Positions 1 to 8,234 of a stretch of DNA of 22,194 nucleotides are shown here, one piece after another. Made by a program: the position numbers and the translations under genes. Origin of the DNA: Burkholderia sp. (GTDB lineage: Bacteria; Pseudomonadota; Gammaproteobacteria; Burkholderiales; Burkholderiaceae); assembly GCF_018375725.1 (NCBI RefSeq), contig NZ_JAHACR010000036.1, positions 1-22,194 of the forward strand, in the 5' to 3' direction. The notes below the pieces were generated by a model. That model was not told the origin of the DNA. It saw only the letters and a program-made list of their open reading frames with translations, and did not search any database. Position 1 is the first letter of the stretch, and each line of letters opens with the position of its first letter.

Positions 1-1
1 C

Positions 2-1006
2 GGCGACGGCGGCCGCGGCGGCAGTGTTTACGCGATCGGCGACCGCAACATCAACACGCTGATCGACTTCCGTTACGCGAAGAAGCACATGGCGCGCAAC
101 GGCGAGAACGGCCGTGGCTCGGACTGCTACGGCAAGGGCGGCGACGACATCACGCTGCGGATGCCGGTCGGCACCATCATCACCGACATGGACACCGGCG
201 AACTGATTGCCGACCTGACGGAGCACGATCAGAAGGTGATGCTGGCGCAGGGCGGTGCGGGCGGCCTCGGCAACCTGCATTTCAAGTCGAGCACGAACCG
301 CGCGCCGCGCCAGAAGACGGAAGGCAAGGCGGGCGAACGGCGCATGCTGCGCCTCGAACTGAAGGTGCTTGCCGACGTCGGGCTGCTGGGCATGCCGAAC
401 GCGGGCAAGTCGACGTTCATTTCGGCGGTGTCGAACGCGAAGCCGAAGATCGCCGATTACCCGTTCACGACGCTGGCGCCGAATCTCGGCGTCGTGCGCG
501 TCGGGCCGAGCAAGAGCTTCGTGATTGCCGACATTCCGGGCCTGATCGAAGGCGCGGCCGAAGGCGCGGGCCTCGGGCATCAGTTCCTGCGGCACCTGCA
601 GCGCACCGGCCTGTTGCTGCATCTTGTCGACATCGCACCGTTCGACGAGAGCGCCGACCCGGTCGAGGAGGCGAAGGCGATCGTCGGTGAATTGCGCAAG
701 TACGACGAGACGCTTTACGAGAAGCCGCGCTGGCTCGTGCTGAACAAGCTCGACATGGTGCCGGAGGACGAGCGCGCAGCGCGCGTCGCCGATTTCCTCG
801 AGCGTTTCGAATGGGATGGCCCGGTCTTCGAGATTTCGGCGTTGACAGGCCAGGGCTGCGAGGCGTTGTGCTATGCAGTCTACGACTATCTCGCGGCGCA
901 TTCGGACGCGCATCGCGCGGCCGAAGAGGAAGATCTCGCGGCGGACGTGCGCCTCCGCGATGCGCCTTCGTCCGACGGGATTCCGGCGGCGGAAGACGAC
1001 GCCTGA
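2..1006 (+). CDS. obgE: Obg-family GTPase ObgE/CgtA (5' end outside window)
   Basis: This is a partial gene that enters from the left edge in frame; 334 codons are visible before TGA at 1004-1006. The family usually has about 370 residues in Burkholderia, so roughly the first 35-40 are missing. ObgE is a GTPase that binds the 50S ribosomal subunit and links ribosome maturation to growth and stress control. The glycine-rich remainder of the Obg domain (GDGGRGGS at the edge) is followed by the G domain: G1 GMPNAGKST, G3 DIPGLIEGA, G4 NKLD and G5-like EISALTG. The C-terminus is short, acidic and variable, as expected. The gene is followed by 75 bases and then proB on the same strand, so cotranscription is plausible. 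The upstream partners rplU and rpmA would lie outside the window. Confidence 0.97.
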   Translation, partial: GDGGRGGSVYAIGDRNINTLIDFRYAKKHMARNGENGRGSDCYGKGGDDITLRMPVGTIITDMDTGELIADLTEHDQKVMLAQGGAGGLGNLHFKSSTNRAPRQKTEGKAGERRMLRLELKVLADVGLLGMPNAGKSTFISAVSNAKPKIADYPFTTLAPNLGVVRVGPSKSFVIADIPGLIEGAAEGAGLGHQFLRHLQRTGLLLHLVDIAPFDESADPVEEAKAIVGELRKYDETLYEKPRWLVLNKLDMVPEDERAARVADFLERFEWDGPVFEISALTGQGCEALCYAVYDYLAAHSDAHRAAEEEDLAADVRLRDAPSSDGIPAAEDDA

Positions 1007-1008
1007 AT

Positions 1009-1024
1009 CCCGGCGCGCGCCGGG
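1009..1024. repeat. 16-bp GC palindrome after obgE
   Basis: The sequence CCCGGCGCGCGCCGGG is a perfect palindrome starting 3 bases after the obgE stop codon. No T-run follows, so it is not a canonical terminator. It could stabilise the obgE mRNA end or attenuate transcription into proB. Confidence 0.5.
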
Positions 1025-1081
1025 CGCGAGCCGCCCGGCGCCGGCACGCAATTACGCATCACTTACAGGAGACGGCGCACG

Positions 1082-2200
1082 ATGCGTTCGATCATCGCGG
1101 ATTCCAAGCGATTGGTGGTGAAGGTAGGTTCCAGTCTTGTGACCAACGACGGCAAGGGCCTCGATCATGCCGCGATTGGCCGCTGGGCGGCCCAGATCGC
1201 GGCGCTGCGCGGCCAGGGCAAGGAAGTCGTGCTCGTCAGCTCGGGTGCGATCGCCGAAGGCATGCAACGGCTCGGCTGGAGCAAGCGTCCACGCGAGATC
1301 GACGAGCTTCAGGCGGCGGCGGCGGTCGGGCAGATGGGGCTCGCGCAAGTGTATGAAAGCCGTTTCTCCGAGCACGGCATCCAGACCGCGCAGATCCTGC
1401 TCACGCATGCCGACCTCGCGGATCGCGAGCGCTACCTGAATGCGCGTTCGACGCTGCTCACGCTGCTGCGGCTCGGCGTCGTGCCGATCATCAACGAGAA
1501 CGACACCGTCGTCACCGACGAAATCAAGTTCGGCGACAACGACACGCTCGGCGCGCTGGTCGCGAACCTGATCGAAGGCGATGCGCTGATCATCCTCACG
1601 GATCAGTCCGGTCTCTTCACGGCCGATCCTCGCAAGGATCCGTCGGCGACACTCGTCGCCGAAGCGAGCGCGGGTGCGCCGGAGCTTGAAGCGATGGCGG
1701 GCGGCGCAGGCTCGAGCCTCGGCCGCGGCGGCATGCTGACGAAGATCCTGGCGGCCAAGCGCGCGGCCCATAGCGGGGCGAATACCGTGATCGCGAGCGG
1801 GCGCGAACCCGACGTGCTCGTGCGTCTTGCTGCGGGCGAAGCGATCGGCACGCAGCTGGTTGCGCGCACCGCGCGGATGGCGGCGCGCAAGCAATGGATG
1901 GCCGATCACCTGCAGGTGCGCGGGCATGTCGTGATCGACGCGGGTGCGGTCGAAAAGCTGACGGCGGATGGCAAGAGTCTGCTGCCGATCGGCATCGTCG
2001 ACGTGCAGGGCGTGTTTGCGCGCGGCGAGGTGATCGCGTGCGTCGGCCCTGACGGCCGCGAAGTGGCGCGCGGGCTCACCAACTACAGCAGTGCGGAGAC
2101 GAAGCTGATCCAGCGCAAGCCGAGCGCCGAGATCGAGACTGTGCTCGGCTATATGCTGGAGCCGGAGTTGATTCATCGCGACAACCTGGTGCTTGTGTGA
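1082..2200 (+). CDS. proB: Glutamate 5-kinase
   Basis: ProB phosphorylates L-glutamate with ATP to give glutamyl 5-phosphate, the first and feedback-regulated step of proline synthesis in the cytosol. The 372-residue product matches the family length. An amino-acid kinase domain covers about residues 8-255, with VVKVGSS (Lys14), LVSSGAIAEG around 51-60, the substrate loop INENDTV at 137-143 and FGDNDTLGALV from 150. A C-terminal PUA domain occupies about 278-360, as in the long bacterial form. The ATG start is fixed by AGGAGA at 1067-1072, 9 bases upstream. It follows obgE on the same strand, an arrangement common in betaproteobacteria, and a strong terminator closes the unit at 2231-2260. 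Confidence 0.97.
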   Translation: MRSIIADSKRLVVKVGSSLVTNDGKGLDHAAIGRWAAQIAALRGQGKEVVLVSSGAIAEGMQRLGWSKRPREIDELQAAAAVGQMGLAQVYESRFSEHGIQTAQILLTHADLADRERYLNARSTLLTLLRLGVVPIINENDTVVTDEIKFGDNDTLGALVANLIEGDALIILTDQSGLFTADPRKDPSATLVAEASAGAPELEAMAGGAGSSLGRGGMLTKILAAKRAAHSGANTVIASGREPDVLVRLAAGEAIGTQLVARTARMAARKQWMADHLQVRGHVVIDAGAVEKLTADGKSLLPIGIVDVQGVFARGEVIACVGPDGREVARGLTNYSSAETKLIQRKPSAEIETVLGYMLEPELIHRDNLVLV

Positions 2201-2230
2201 CCGATACGGCCAGGTGATTTTCCTGTCAAC

Positions 2231-2260
2231 GAAAAAGCCCGCTTCCGAGCGGGCTTTTTC
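2231..2260. terminator. Rho-independent terminator of proB (bidirectional)
   Basis: A perfect 13-bp stem (2231-2243 with 2248-2260) encloses the loop TCCG. The stem carries A5 on the left and T5 on the right, so it can work in both directions. It separates proB (+) from the convergent CNP1-like gene (-). Confidence 0.92.
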
Positions 2261-2288
2261 GTGGCGTGACGCGAAACCGGTGAACGGA

Positions 2289-2843
2289 TCAGTGATACTG
2301 ATTCTGATTCAGCACGATGCGGTGGTATCGGATGTTCTCGATGATCGTGCTGGCCGGGCCGGTCGGCATCTTGTTCGCGCAGAGATAGTCCTGGTAAAGC
2401 GCCGCGTGGTACGCGTTCAGTACGCCGTTCTCGATGCGGCGCCAGTCGTTTTCAACCGTGCGGTCCCAGCCGTCGTGATCCGCGTTGAGGCCTGCATACT
2501 GGCGCCATTCATAGGTATCGCAGCGGATGCCTTCGTAATTGACATTGCGTGCGCCCGCCGGGCTCGTGACGACAACCGTATAGCGGACGACACCGTCGGT
2601 ACCGACCACGAGCGACTTCGCATCGACGAAGAATGTGAGCGGCGTGTTCTGCGAAACGTTGAAGGGCAGCAGGTCGCCCGGCTGCGGCAGGGCGGGCAGC
2701 GTGTCGACCTTGTTTTCCTTCCATTCCGACTGGCGGTCGAGCAGGTAGGTGAACGCGCTGTCATCCTTGTTGGACGACGTGTTCGAGTGCGCGCAGCCGG
2801 CTAGCGCGGCGATCGATGCGAGCGCGAGAGCAATCGCTTTCAA
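2289..2843 (-). CDS. CNP1-like family lipoprotein
   Basis: The 184-residue product begins with a lipoprotein signal: a short charged N-terminus, a hydrophobic stretch, and the lipobox LAGC at residues 14-17 (Cys17 would be lipidated). The rest resembles the CNP1-like family (named after a cryptic neisserial protein), with features such as WKENKVDTLP, LPFNVSQNTPLTFFVD and the YEGIRCDTYEWRQYA region. The biochemical role of the family is not known; an envelope location is inferred from the signal. The start codon appears to be TTG at 2843, because AGGAA lies about 7 bases upstream and no in-frame ATG precedes the signal peptide. The gene directly follows the rppH terminator on the same strand. 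Confidence 0.88.
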   Translation of the reverse strand: MKAIALALASIAALAGCAHSNTSSNKDDSAFTYLLDRQSEWKENKVDTLPALPQPGDLLPFNVSQNTPLTFFVDAKSLVVGTDGVVRYTVVVTSPAGARNVNYEGIRCDTYEWRQYAGLNADHDGWDRTVENDWRRIENGVLNAYHAALYQDYLCANKMPTGPASTIIENIRYHRIVLNQNQYH

Positions 2844-2857
2844 TATGCGTTCCTCAT

Positions 2858-2886
2858 AAAAAAAGGCGCGACAACGAGGTCGCGCC
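2858..2886 (-). terminator. Rho-independent terminator of rppH
   Basis: On the minus strand, an 8-bp perfect stem GGCGCGAC/GTCGCGCC (2879-2886 with 2865-2872) with a 6-base loop is followed by seven T (2864-2858). It lies just after the rppH stop codon, and the T-run directly abuts the ribosome binding site of the next gene. Confidence 0.9.
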
Positions 2887-2906
2887 CGATCATGCAGTAC
2901 GGCTTG

Positions 2907-3554
2907 TCATTTGCCGACGAGCAGGGGAGGTGAGGTTTCGTCGAGCGTGCTCGCGCCAACCTCGACCTCGGAGCAGACCACCGATGTGTCGACAATCGTC
3001 AGCGATTGAAAGGGCTGCGGCTCCACGATGCGCGGATAGCGCAGTGGACGCGGCCCCCGCGGCTTGTCGGCTCGCTGCGCCGGGCGGCGCAGGAAGCGTG
3101 ACAGTTCCGTCAGCGCCAACTGATAGACATCCCGCTTGAACTCGATTACCGCATCGAGCGGCACCCAGTACTCGTTCCACCGCCAGGCATCGAACTCCGG
3201 GTGATCGGTCGCGCGCAAGCAAATGTCGCAATCGCGTCCGACCATCCGCAGCAGGAACCAGATTTGTTTCTGGCCGCGGTAATGACCGCGTACTTCGCGC
3301 TTGATGAACTTGTCAGGCACCTCGTAACGCAACCAGTCGCGTGTGCGGCCGATTACCTTGACGTGTTCCGGCCGCAGGCCGGTTTCCTCGTGCAACTCCC
3401 GGTACATTGCCTGCACGGGGGTCTCGCCGTACTTGATACCCCCTTGAGGAAACTGCCAGGAATGCTCGCGGAGCCGCTTGCCCCAAAACACCTCGTTGCG
3501 CGCGTTCAAGAGGATGATGCCGACGTTCGGGCGAAAGCCTTCACGATCCAGCAT
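2907..3554 (-). CDS. rppH: RNA pyrophosphohydrolase (Nudix hydrolase)
   Basis: RppH removes pyrophosphate from the 5' triphosphate end of mRNA and so triggers RNase E-dependent decay. The start is ATG at 3554, giving 215 residues beginning MLDREGFRPNVGIIL, which is the classic N-terminus of the family. The open frame continues far upstream, but that part is antisense to proS. The Nudix signature G-x5-E-x7-REL-x-EE-x-GL is complete at residues 38-60, inside the diagnostic WQFPQGGI context. The catalytic domain ends near residue 155. A proline- and arginine-rich tail of about 55 residues follows, as in other betaproteobacterial RppH proteins. The gene is divergent from proS and ends at its own terminator. 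Confidence 0.95.
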   Translation of the reverse strand: MLDREGFRPNVGIILLNARNEVFWGKRLREHSWQFPQGGIKYGETPVQAMYRELHEETGLRPEHVKVIGRTRDWLRYEVPDKFIKREVRGHYRGQKQIWFLLRMVGRDCDICLRATDHPEFDAWRWNEYWVPLDAVIEFKRDVYQLALTELSRFLRRPAQRADKPRGPRPLRYPRIVEPQPFQSLTIVDTSVVCSEVEVGASTLDETSPPLLVGK

Positions 3555-3587
3555 ACAACCACCTTCGAATCCTTTAAAATTGCTTTG

Positions 3588-3593
3588 ATTATA
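3588..3593 (-). promoter_or_regulatory. Probable -10 element of the rppH promoter
   Basis: The minus strand reads TATAAT, a perfect sigma70 -10 box, 34 bases upstream of the rppH ATG in a locally AT-rich patch (about 3565-3600). No good -35 is seen at 16-18 bp; the best match, TTGCGG (3616-3621), is 22 bp away. The promoter assignment therefore rests mainly on the -10. Confidence 0.55.
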
Positions 3594-3733
3594 AACAGAT
3601 AACGGGCGCCGCGCACCGCAATGGAGCGAATCCCCGCAGGGCGCGCCAGCTGAAGTGTCCCTGATTTGTCTGCTAAGTCGTCTGCGCCATCGTCGTTCGT
3701 CGCGCGCAGCTTTTTCACCTTGAATCTTTTTCG

Positions 3734-3761
3734 GGCGCCTCGCGCTAGGGGCGCCGTTTTT
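3734..3761 (+). terminator. Terminator-like hairpin in the proS leader
   Basis: GGCGCC (3734-3739) can pair with GGCGCC (3750-3755), and GTTTTT follows at 3756-3761. The GGAA ribosome binding site (3762-3765) and the proS ATG (3774) come immediately after. The stem is only 6 bp with a 10-base loop, so termination strength is uncertain; it could act as an attenuator. Confidence 0.45.
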
Positions 3762-3773
3762 GGAACCGTCCGC

Positions 3774-5510
3774 ATGAAAGCTTCCCGTTTCTTTATCGGC
3801 ACTCTGAAAGAAGCACCCGCCGACGCAGAGATCGTCAGCCACAAGCTGATGGTGCGCGCCGGCATGATCCGCCGCATCGCCGGTGGCATCTACAACTATC
3901 TGCCGATCGGCCTGCGCTCGATTCGCAAGGTCGAGGCGATCGTGCGCGAGGAAATGAACCGGGCGGGCGCCATCGAACTGCTGATGCCGGCGGTGCAGCC
4001 GGCCGAGCTGTGGGAAGAGTCGGGCCGCTGGGAGCAGTACGGTCCCGAGCTGCTGCGCTTCAAGGACCGCAAGGACAACGAGTTCGTGATCGGGCCGACG
4101 CACGAGGAGGTGATCACCGACATCGCGCGCAACCAGATCCGGAGCTACCGGCAGATGCCGGTGAATTTCTATCAGATCCAGACGAAGTTCCGCGACGAGA
4201 TCCGGCCGCGCTTCGGCGTGATGCGCGGCCGCGAATTCATCATGAAGGACGCGTATTCGTTCGACAAGGATGCCGAAGGCCTCGGCGAGTCGTATCGCAA
4301 GATGTACGACGCATATGTCCGCATCTTCTCGCGCCTCGGTCTCGAATTCCGTCCGGTGGCGGCTGACAGCGGTTCGATCGGTGGCAACTTCTCGCATGAG
4401 TTCCACGTGATCGCCGACACGGGCGAGGATGCGATCGCCTACTGCCCGACTTCCGACTTCGCGGCGAACATCGAGGCGGCCGAAGCGCTGCCGCTGATCG
4501 CCGAGCGCGCCGCGGCCGCCGAGCCGATGCAGAAGGTCGCGACGCCGGGCAAGGCGAAGTGCGAGGCCGTGGCCGAGTTGATGGGGATTCCGCTCGCGCG
4601 CACGATCAAGTCGATCGTGCTGGCGACCGACAACGAAGGCGCCGAGCCGACCATCTGGCTGCTGATGCTGCGCGGCGACCATGACCTGAACGAGGTCAAG
4701 GCGTCGAAGCTGCCGGGCCTCAAGAACTACCGCTTCGCGACCGAGCAGGAAATCGTCGAATGGTTCGGCACGCCGCCGGGCTATCTCGGCCCGATCGGCA
4801 CGAAGAAGCCGGTGAAGGTGATCGCCGATCGCACCGTTGCGAACATGAGCGATTTCGTCGTCGGCGCGAACGAGGCCGACTATCACATCGCTGGCGTGAA
4901 CTGGGGCCGCGACCTGCCGGAGCCGGAAGTCGCCGACCTGCGCAATGTGCAGAAGGGCGATCCGTCGCCGGACGGCAAGGGCGAGCTCGACATTTGCCGC
5001 GGCATCGAAGTCGGCCACGTGTTCCAGCTCGGCACCAAGTATTCGGAAGCGATGGGCGCGACGTTCATCGACGAGGCGGGCAAGCCGCAGCCGATGCTGA
5101 TGGGCTGCTACGGGATCGGCGTGACGCGGATTCTCGGCGCGGCGATCGAGCAGAACTTCGACGACCGCGGCATCATCTGGCCGGAATCGATTGCACCGTT
5201 CGAGGTCGTGCTGTGCCCGATGGGCTACGACCGCAGCGAGGCGGTCCGCGAAGCGGCCGACAAGCTGTACGCGGAACTGTCCGCGGCCGGCATCGACGTG
5301 ATCCTGGACGATCGCGGCGAGCGCCCGGGCGTGATGTTTGCCGACTGGGAGCTGATCGGCGTGCCGCACCGCCTGGTGATCGGCGATCGCGGCCTGAAGG
5401 AAGGCAAGATCGAGTATCAGGGCCGCCGCGACACCGAAGCGACGCTGCTGCCGGCGGATACCGCCGCGGCGACGGTCGTGGAGAAGGTCCGCGCGGCGCT
5501 CGCGCGCTAA
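3774..5510 (+). CDS. proS: Prolyl-tRNA synthetase, bacterial type with editing domain
   Basis: ProS charges tRNA-Pro with proline in the cytosol. The 578-residue product is the bacterial (ProS type 1) form. The class II catalytic core contains GPTHEE at 107-112, motif 2 around 138-159 (KFRDEIRPRFGVMRGREF) and motif 3 GCYGIGVTR at 444-452. The inserted YbaK-like editing domain, which hydrolyses Ala-tRNA-Pro, lies at about 223-405 and keeps the lysine equivalent to E. coli Lys279 (ARTIKS). The anticodon-binding domain covers about 470-575. The ATG at 3774 is chosen because MKASRFFIGTLKEAP is the conserved N-terminus and GGAA lies 8 bases upstream; the frame is open further upstream but without family similarity. 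The marC-like gene follows after 24 bases. Confidence 0.97.
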   Translation: MKASRFFIGTLKEAPADAEIVSHKLMVRAGMIRRIAGGIYNYLPIGLRSIRKVEAIVREEMNRAGAIELLMPAVQPAELWEESGRWEQYGPELLRFKDRKDNEFVIGPTHEEVITDIARNQIRSYRQMPVNFYQIQTKFRDEIRPRFGVMRGREFIMKDAYSFDKDAEGLGESYRKMYDAYVRIFSRLGLEFRPVAADSGSIGGNFSHEFHVIADTGEDAIAYCPTSDFAANIEAAEALPLIAERAAAAEPMQKVATPGKAKCEAVAELMGIPLARTIKSIVLATDNEGAEPTIWLLMLRGDHDLNEVKASKLPGLKNYRFATEQEIVEWFGTPPGYLGPIGTKKPVKVIADRTVANMSDFVVGANEADYHIAGVNWGRDLPEPEVADLRNVQKGDPSPDGKGELDICRGIEVGHVFQLGTKYSEAMGATFIDEAGKPQPMLMGCYGIGVTRILGAAIEQNFDDRGIIWPESIAPFEVVLCPMGYDRSEAVREAADKLYAELSAAGIDVILDDRGERPGVMFADWELIGVPHRLVIGDRGLKEGKIEYQGRRDTEATLLPADTAAATVVEKVRAALAR

Positions 5511-5534
5511 GCCGGCCCGGCACCGGAGGACGGG

Positions 5535-6137
5535 GTGGAATATACCTTTCTGTCGGCTACCGTGCTGCTTGTGCTGATCACGGATCCGCTCGGCAATATT
5601 CCGCTGTTCATCACGGCATTGCGCGACGTGCCGCGCGAGCGGCGCGTGAAGCTGATCCTGCGAGAAGTGGCGATCGCATTCGTGATCCTGCTGTTCTTCA
5701 TGGTGGTCGGCGAGCGCTTTTTGCGGATGATGAACCTGACCGACCTGTCGCTGCGCCTCGGCGGCGGCATCGTGCTGTTCCTGATCGCGCTGCGGATGAT
5801 CTTTCCGCATCCGGACGGCGCGCTCGGCAGCGATCCGCGGGCGGGCGGCGAACCGTTCATCGTGCCGCTCGCGATTCCGGCGCTCGCCGGGCCGTCGGCG
5901 CTGGCAACGGTGATGCTGCTGACCTCGCAGGCGCCGGGCAAGATGCTCGAGTGGGCGGGCGCGCTGACGGTCACGATGATTGTCTGCGCGGTCACGCTGG
6001 TGCTGGCCGAGCGTATTCAGCACTGGCTCGGCGAGCGTACGGTCGCTGCGTTCGAGCGGCTGATGGGCCTTGTGCTCGTCGCGATTTCGGTCGAGATGAT
6101 GCTGGGCGGGATCCGCGTGTTCGTGCACCAGCTGTAG
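5535..6137 (+). CDS. MarC/YhgN-family integral membrane protein
   Basis: The 200-residue protein is very hydrophobic, with about six predicted membrane segments (roughly 4-22, 43-62, 70-90, 108-130, 137-156 and 172-193). It carries the family motif LITDPLGNIPLF near the N-terminus and the repeat-like FIVPLAIPALAGPSAL in the middle, which mark the MarC family of the inner membrane. The family was once linked to multiple antibiotic resistance, but its substrate is not established. The start is GTG at 5535, supported by GGAGGA at 5525-5530. It begins 24 bases after proS and is probably cotranscribed with it. A strong terminator follows. Confidence 0.9.
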   Translation: MEYTFLSATVLLVLITDPLGNIPLFITALRDVPRERRVKLILREVAIAFVILLFFMVVGERFLRMMNLTDLSLRLGGGIVLFLIALRMIFPHPDGALGSDPRAGGEPFIVPLAIPALAGPSALATVMLLTSQAPGKMLEWAGALTVTMIVCAVTLVLAERIQHWLGERTVAAFERLMGLVLVAISVEMMLGGIRVFVHQL

Positions 6138-6169
6138 CGGTACGGCGGCACGACGGCGCCTCAAAGCAA

Positions 6170-6206
6170 GAGCGGCGCTCCGAAACCGGAGCGCCGCTCT
6201 TTTTTT
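6170..6206. terminator. Rho-independent terminator between marC-like gene and hpt
   Basis: A perfect 13-bp stem (6170-6182 with 6187-6199) with loop AAAC is followed by T7 on the plus strand. It ends the proS-marC unit and lies in the convergent gap with the phosphoribosyltransferase gene. On the minus strand only a weaker TTGCTTT follows the stem. Confidence 0.93.
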
Positions 6207-6222
6207 GCGGATGACGCGGGCG

Positions 6223-6774
6223 TCAGATGTTCGCGGTCAGCGCGCGGATCGTCGGCAGGTTGCGCCAGTAGCCTTTCGCGTCCATCCCGCAACCGAACAC
6301 ATAGCGGTCCGGCACGGTAAAGCCGCAGAAATCGGGATGAAGCGGCTTGGCCTTGGCGAGCGTCTTTTCGCACAGCACGGCGGACATAAAGCGCTTGGCG
6401 CCCATGTCGAGGATGCGGTCGCGGATCGCGGCCATCGTCTCGCCTTCGTCGAGGATGTCGTCGAGCACGAGCACGACACGGTCCTTCACCGATTCGCGCG
6501 GCGCGACGCGCCAGTGCATGTCCGGGCTGCCCTGCGTCGTGTTGCGGTAACGGGTCAGGTGGATGTAATCGAATTCCAGCGGGAAGTCGAGGTGCGGCAG
6601 CAGCATTCCTGTGAATACCGCGGCGCCGCCCATCACCGAGAGGACGAGCGGGAACGCGTCGCCGATGTCGGCGCGGATCGCGTCCGCCATCCGGACGATC
6701 GACGCGTTGACGGCGTCCGCCGAGACGATCTCTTCGGAGTGTTCGAAAATGTGGAGGGCTTCTTCGCGGTTCAT
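6223..6774 (-). CDS. hpt: Hypoxanthine-guanine phosphoribosyltransferase
   Basis: This purine-salvage enzyme transfers ribose 5-phosphate from PRPP to hypoxanthine or guanine to form IMP or GMP. The 183-residue product has the type I phosphoribosyltransferase fold: VLSVMGGAAVFTGMLLP around 44-60, the FDYIHLTRYRNTT loop at 68-80, and the PRPP-binding motif VLVLDDILDEGETMA at 101-115. The VPDRYVFGCGMD segment near 154-165 matches the base-binding region. ATG at 6774 is preferred, giving MNREEALHIFEHSEEI. An in-frame TTG at 6801 would add nine residues, and neither start has a clear ribosome binding site. The exact base preference cannot be read from the sequence. ffh lies 92 bases upstream on the same strand. 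Confidence 0.92.
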   Translation of the reverse strand: MNREEALHIFEHSEEIVSADAVNASIVRMADAIRADIGDAFPLVLSVMGGAAVFTGMLLPHLDFPLEFDYIHLTRYRNTTQGSPDMHWRVAPRESVKDRVVLVLDDILDEGETMAAIRDRILDMGAKRFMSAVLCEKTLAKAKPLHPDFCGFTVPDRYVFGCGMDAKGYWRNLPTIRALTANI

Positions 6775-6866
6775 GAGTTCTGGCGAGCGGTCGGTATACA
6801 AATAAGGATGGAGCAGAACGGGCGGCGCGCGCTACAGCAAAAACCCGCGCGCCGTCCGCCGGGCAA

Positions 6867-8234
6867 TCAGCGCAGGCCGGGCATCATGCCCTTCATGCCG
6901 CGCATCATCTTCTGCAGGTTGCCGCCCTTCAGCTTCTTCATCATCGTACGCATCTGATCGTACTGGTTCAGCATCCGGTTGACTTCCTGCACCGGCACGC
7001 CCGCGCCGGCAGCGATGCGCCGCTTGCGCGTCGCCTTGATGATTTCGGGTTTCGCCCGCTCGGCAGGCGTCATCGAGCTGATGATGCCTTCCATCCGGCG
7101 GATCTGTTTTTCGGCCTGGCTCATGTCGGCGCCCGCGGCCGCCTGCTGGAACTGCGCCGGGAGCTTGTCCATCAGCGACGACAGGCCGCCCATGTTCTTC
7201 ATCTGCGAGATCTGCGCGCGGAAATCGTTCAGGTCGAAGTCGCCGCCTTTCTTGACCTTGTCGGCGAGCTTTTGCGCGGCCTGCACGTCGACGCCGCGCT
7301 GGGCCTCCTCGACGAGCGCGAGGATGTCGCCCATGCCGAGGATCCGGTTCGCCATGCGGTCCGGATGGAAGACTTCGAGGCCGTCGAGCTTTTCCGCGAC
7401 ACCGACGAACTTGATCGGCTTGCCGGTGATGTGGCGCACCGACAGCGCGGCGCCGCCGCGCGAGTCGCCGTCGAGCTTGGTCAGCACGACGCCGGTGAGC
7501 GGCAGCGCGTCGTTGAATGCCTTCGCGGTGTTGACCGCGTCCTGGCCGAGCATCGCGTCGACGACGAACAGCGTTTCGGCGGGCTTGAGCGCGCCGTTGA
7601 GCGCGGCGATCTCCTGCATCATCGCCTCGTCGATGCCGAGACGGCCGGCCGTGTCGACGATCAGCACGTCATGGTAGTGGCGCTTGGCCCAATCGACCGC
7701 GGCGAGCGCGATATCGACGGGCTTCTGATCCGGCGACGACGGGAAGAAATCGGCGCCGACCTGTTCGCTCACCGTTTTGAGCTGCATGATCGCGGCGGGG
7801 CGGTAGACGTCGCACGACACCGTCAGCACTTTCTTCTTGTACTTCTCGCGCAACAGCTTCGCGAGCTTGCCGGCGGTCGTGGTCTTGCCCGCGCCCTGCA
7901 GGCCGGCCATCAGGATGACGGCGGGCGGCGTGACGGCGAGGTTCAGCTCGACGGCCTTGCCTTCGTAGTCGCCGCCGATCACGGCGGTCAGTTCCTTCTG
8001 GACCACGCCGACGAGCGCCTGGCCGGGCGACAGGCTGCCGATCACTTCCTCGCCGAGCGCCTTTTCCTTGACCTTCGCGATGAATTCACGGACGACGGGC
8101 AGGGCGACGTCGGCCTCGAGCAGCGCGAGACGGACCTCGCGGAGCATCTCCTGGGTGTTCGCCTCGGTAAGCCGGGCTTCGCCGCGCAGCGTCTTGACGA
8201 CGCGCGCCATCCGTTGAGTCAGATTGTCGAGCAT
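6867..8234 (-). CDS. ffh: Signal recognition particle protein Ffh
   Basis: Ffh is the GTPase of the signal recognition particle. With 4.5S RNA it binds signal sequences on nascent chains and delivers ribosomes to FtsY at the inner membrane. The 455-residue protein has the full NG-M layout: an N-terminal helical bundle (1-85), then the G domain with G1 GLQGAGKTTT at 111-120, CDVYRPAA at 141-148, DTAGR at 194-198 and TKLD at 252-255. The methionine-rich M domain runs from about 330, with the RNA-binding RKRRIAAGAG at 403-412 and a Met/Lys/Gly tail. ATG at 8234 gives the standard MLDNLTQRM start. The gene is divergent from the ypjD-like gene, and the 87-base gap must hold both promoters. Confidence 0.97.
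   Translation of the reverse strand: MLDNLTQRMARVVKTLRGEARLTEANTQEMLREVRLALLEADVALPVVREFIAKVKEKALGEEVIGSLSPGQALVGVVQKELTAVIGGDYEGKAVELNLAVTPPAVILMAGLQGAGKTTTAGKLAKLLREKYKKKVLTVSCDVYRPAAIMQLKTVSEQVGADFFPSSPDQKPVDIALAAVDWAKRHYHDVLIVDTAGRLGIDEAMMQEIAALNGALKPAETLFVVDAMLGQDAVNTAKAFNDALPLTGVVLTKLDGDSRGGAALSVRHITGKPIKFVGVAEKLDGLEVFHPDRMANRILGMGDILALVEEAQRGVDVQAAQKLADKVKKGGDFDLNDFRAQISQMKNMGGLSSLMDKLPAQFQQAAAGADMSQAEKQIRRMEGIISSMTPAERAKPEIIKATRKRRIAAGAGVPVQEVNRMLNQYDQMRTMMKKLKGGNLQKMMRGMKGMMPGLR

Noticed and set aside
1052..2176. A 374-codon minus-strand open frame opposite proB
   Set aside because: It lies entirely antisense to a well-supported gene and has no family features.
2193..2804. A 203-codon plus-strand frame opposite the CNP1-like gene
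   Set aside because: It overlaps the proB terminator and is antisense to a lipoprotein gene that has a clear lipobox and ribosome binding site.
2907..6164. A 1085-codon minus-strand open frame spanning proS and marC antisense and ending with rppH
   Set aside because: Only the last 215 codons (from ATG 3554) match a family. The upstream part is antisense to proS and the marC-like gene, and reflects the scarcity of stop codons in GC-rich DNA.
6825..6862. Possible terminator after ffh (GGCGCGCG/CGCGCGCC with a T-run on the minus strand)
   Set aside because: The T-run lies in the loop, not after the stem, so it does not fit a Rho-independent terminator.
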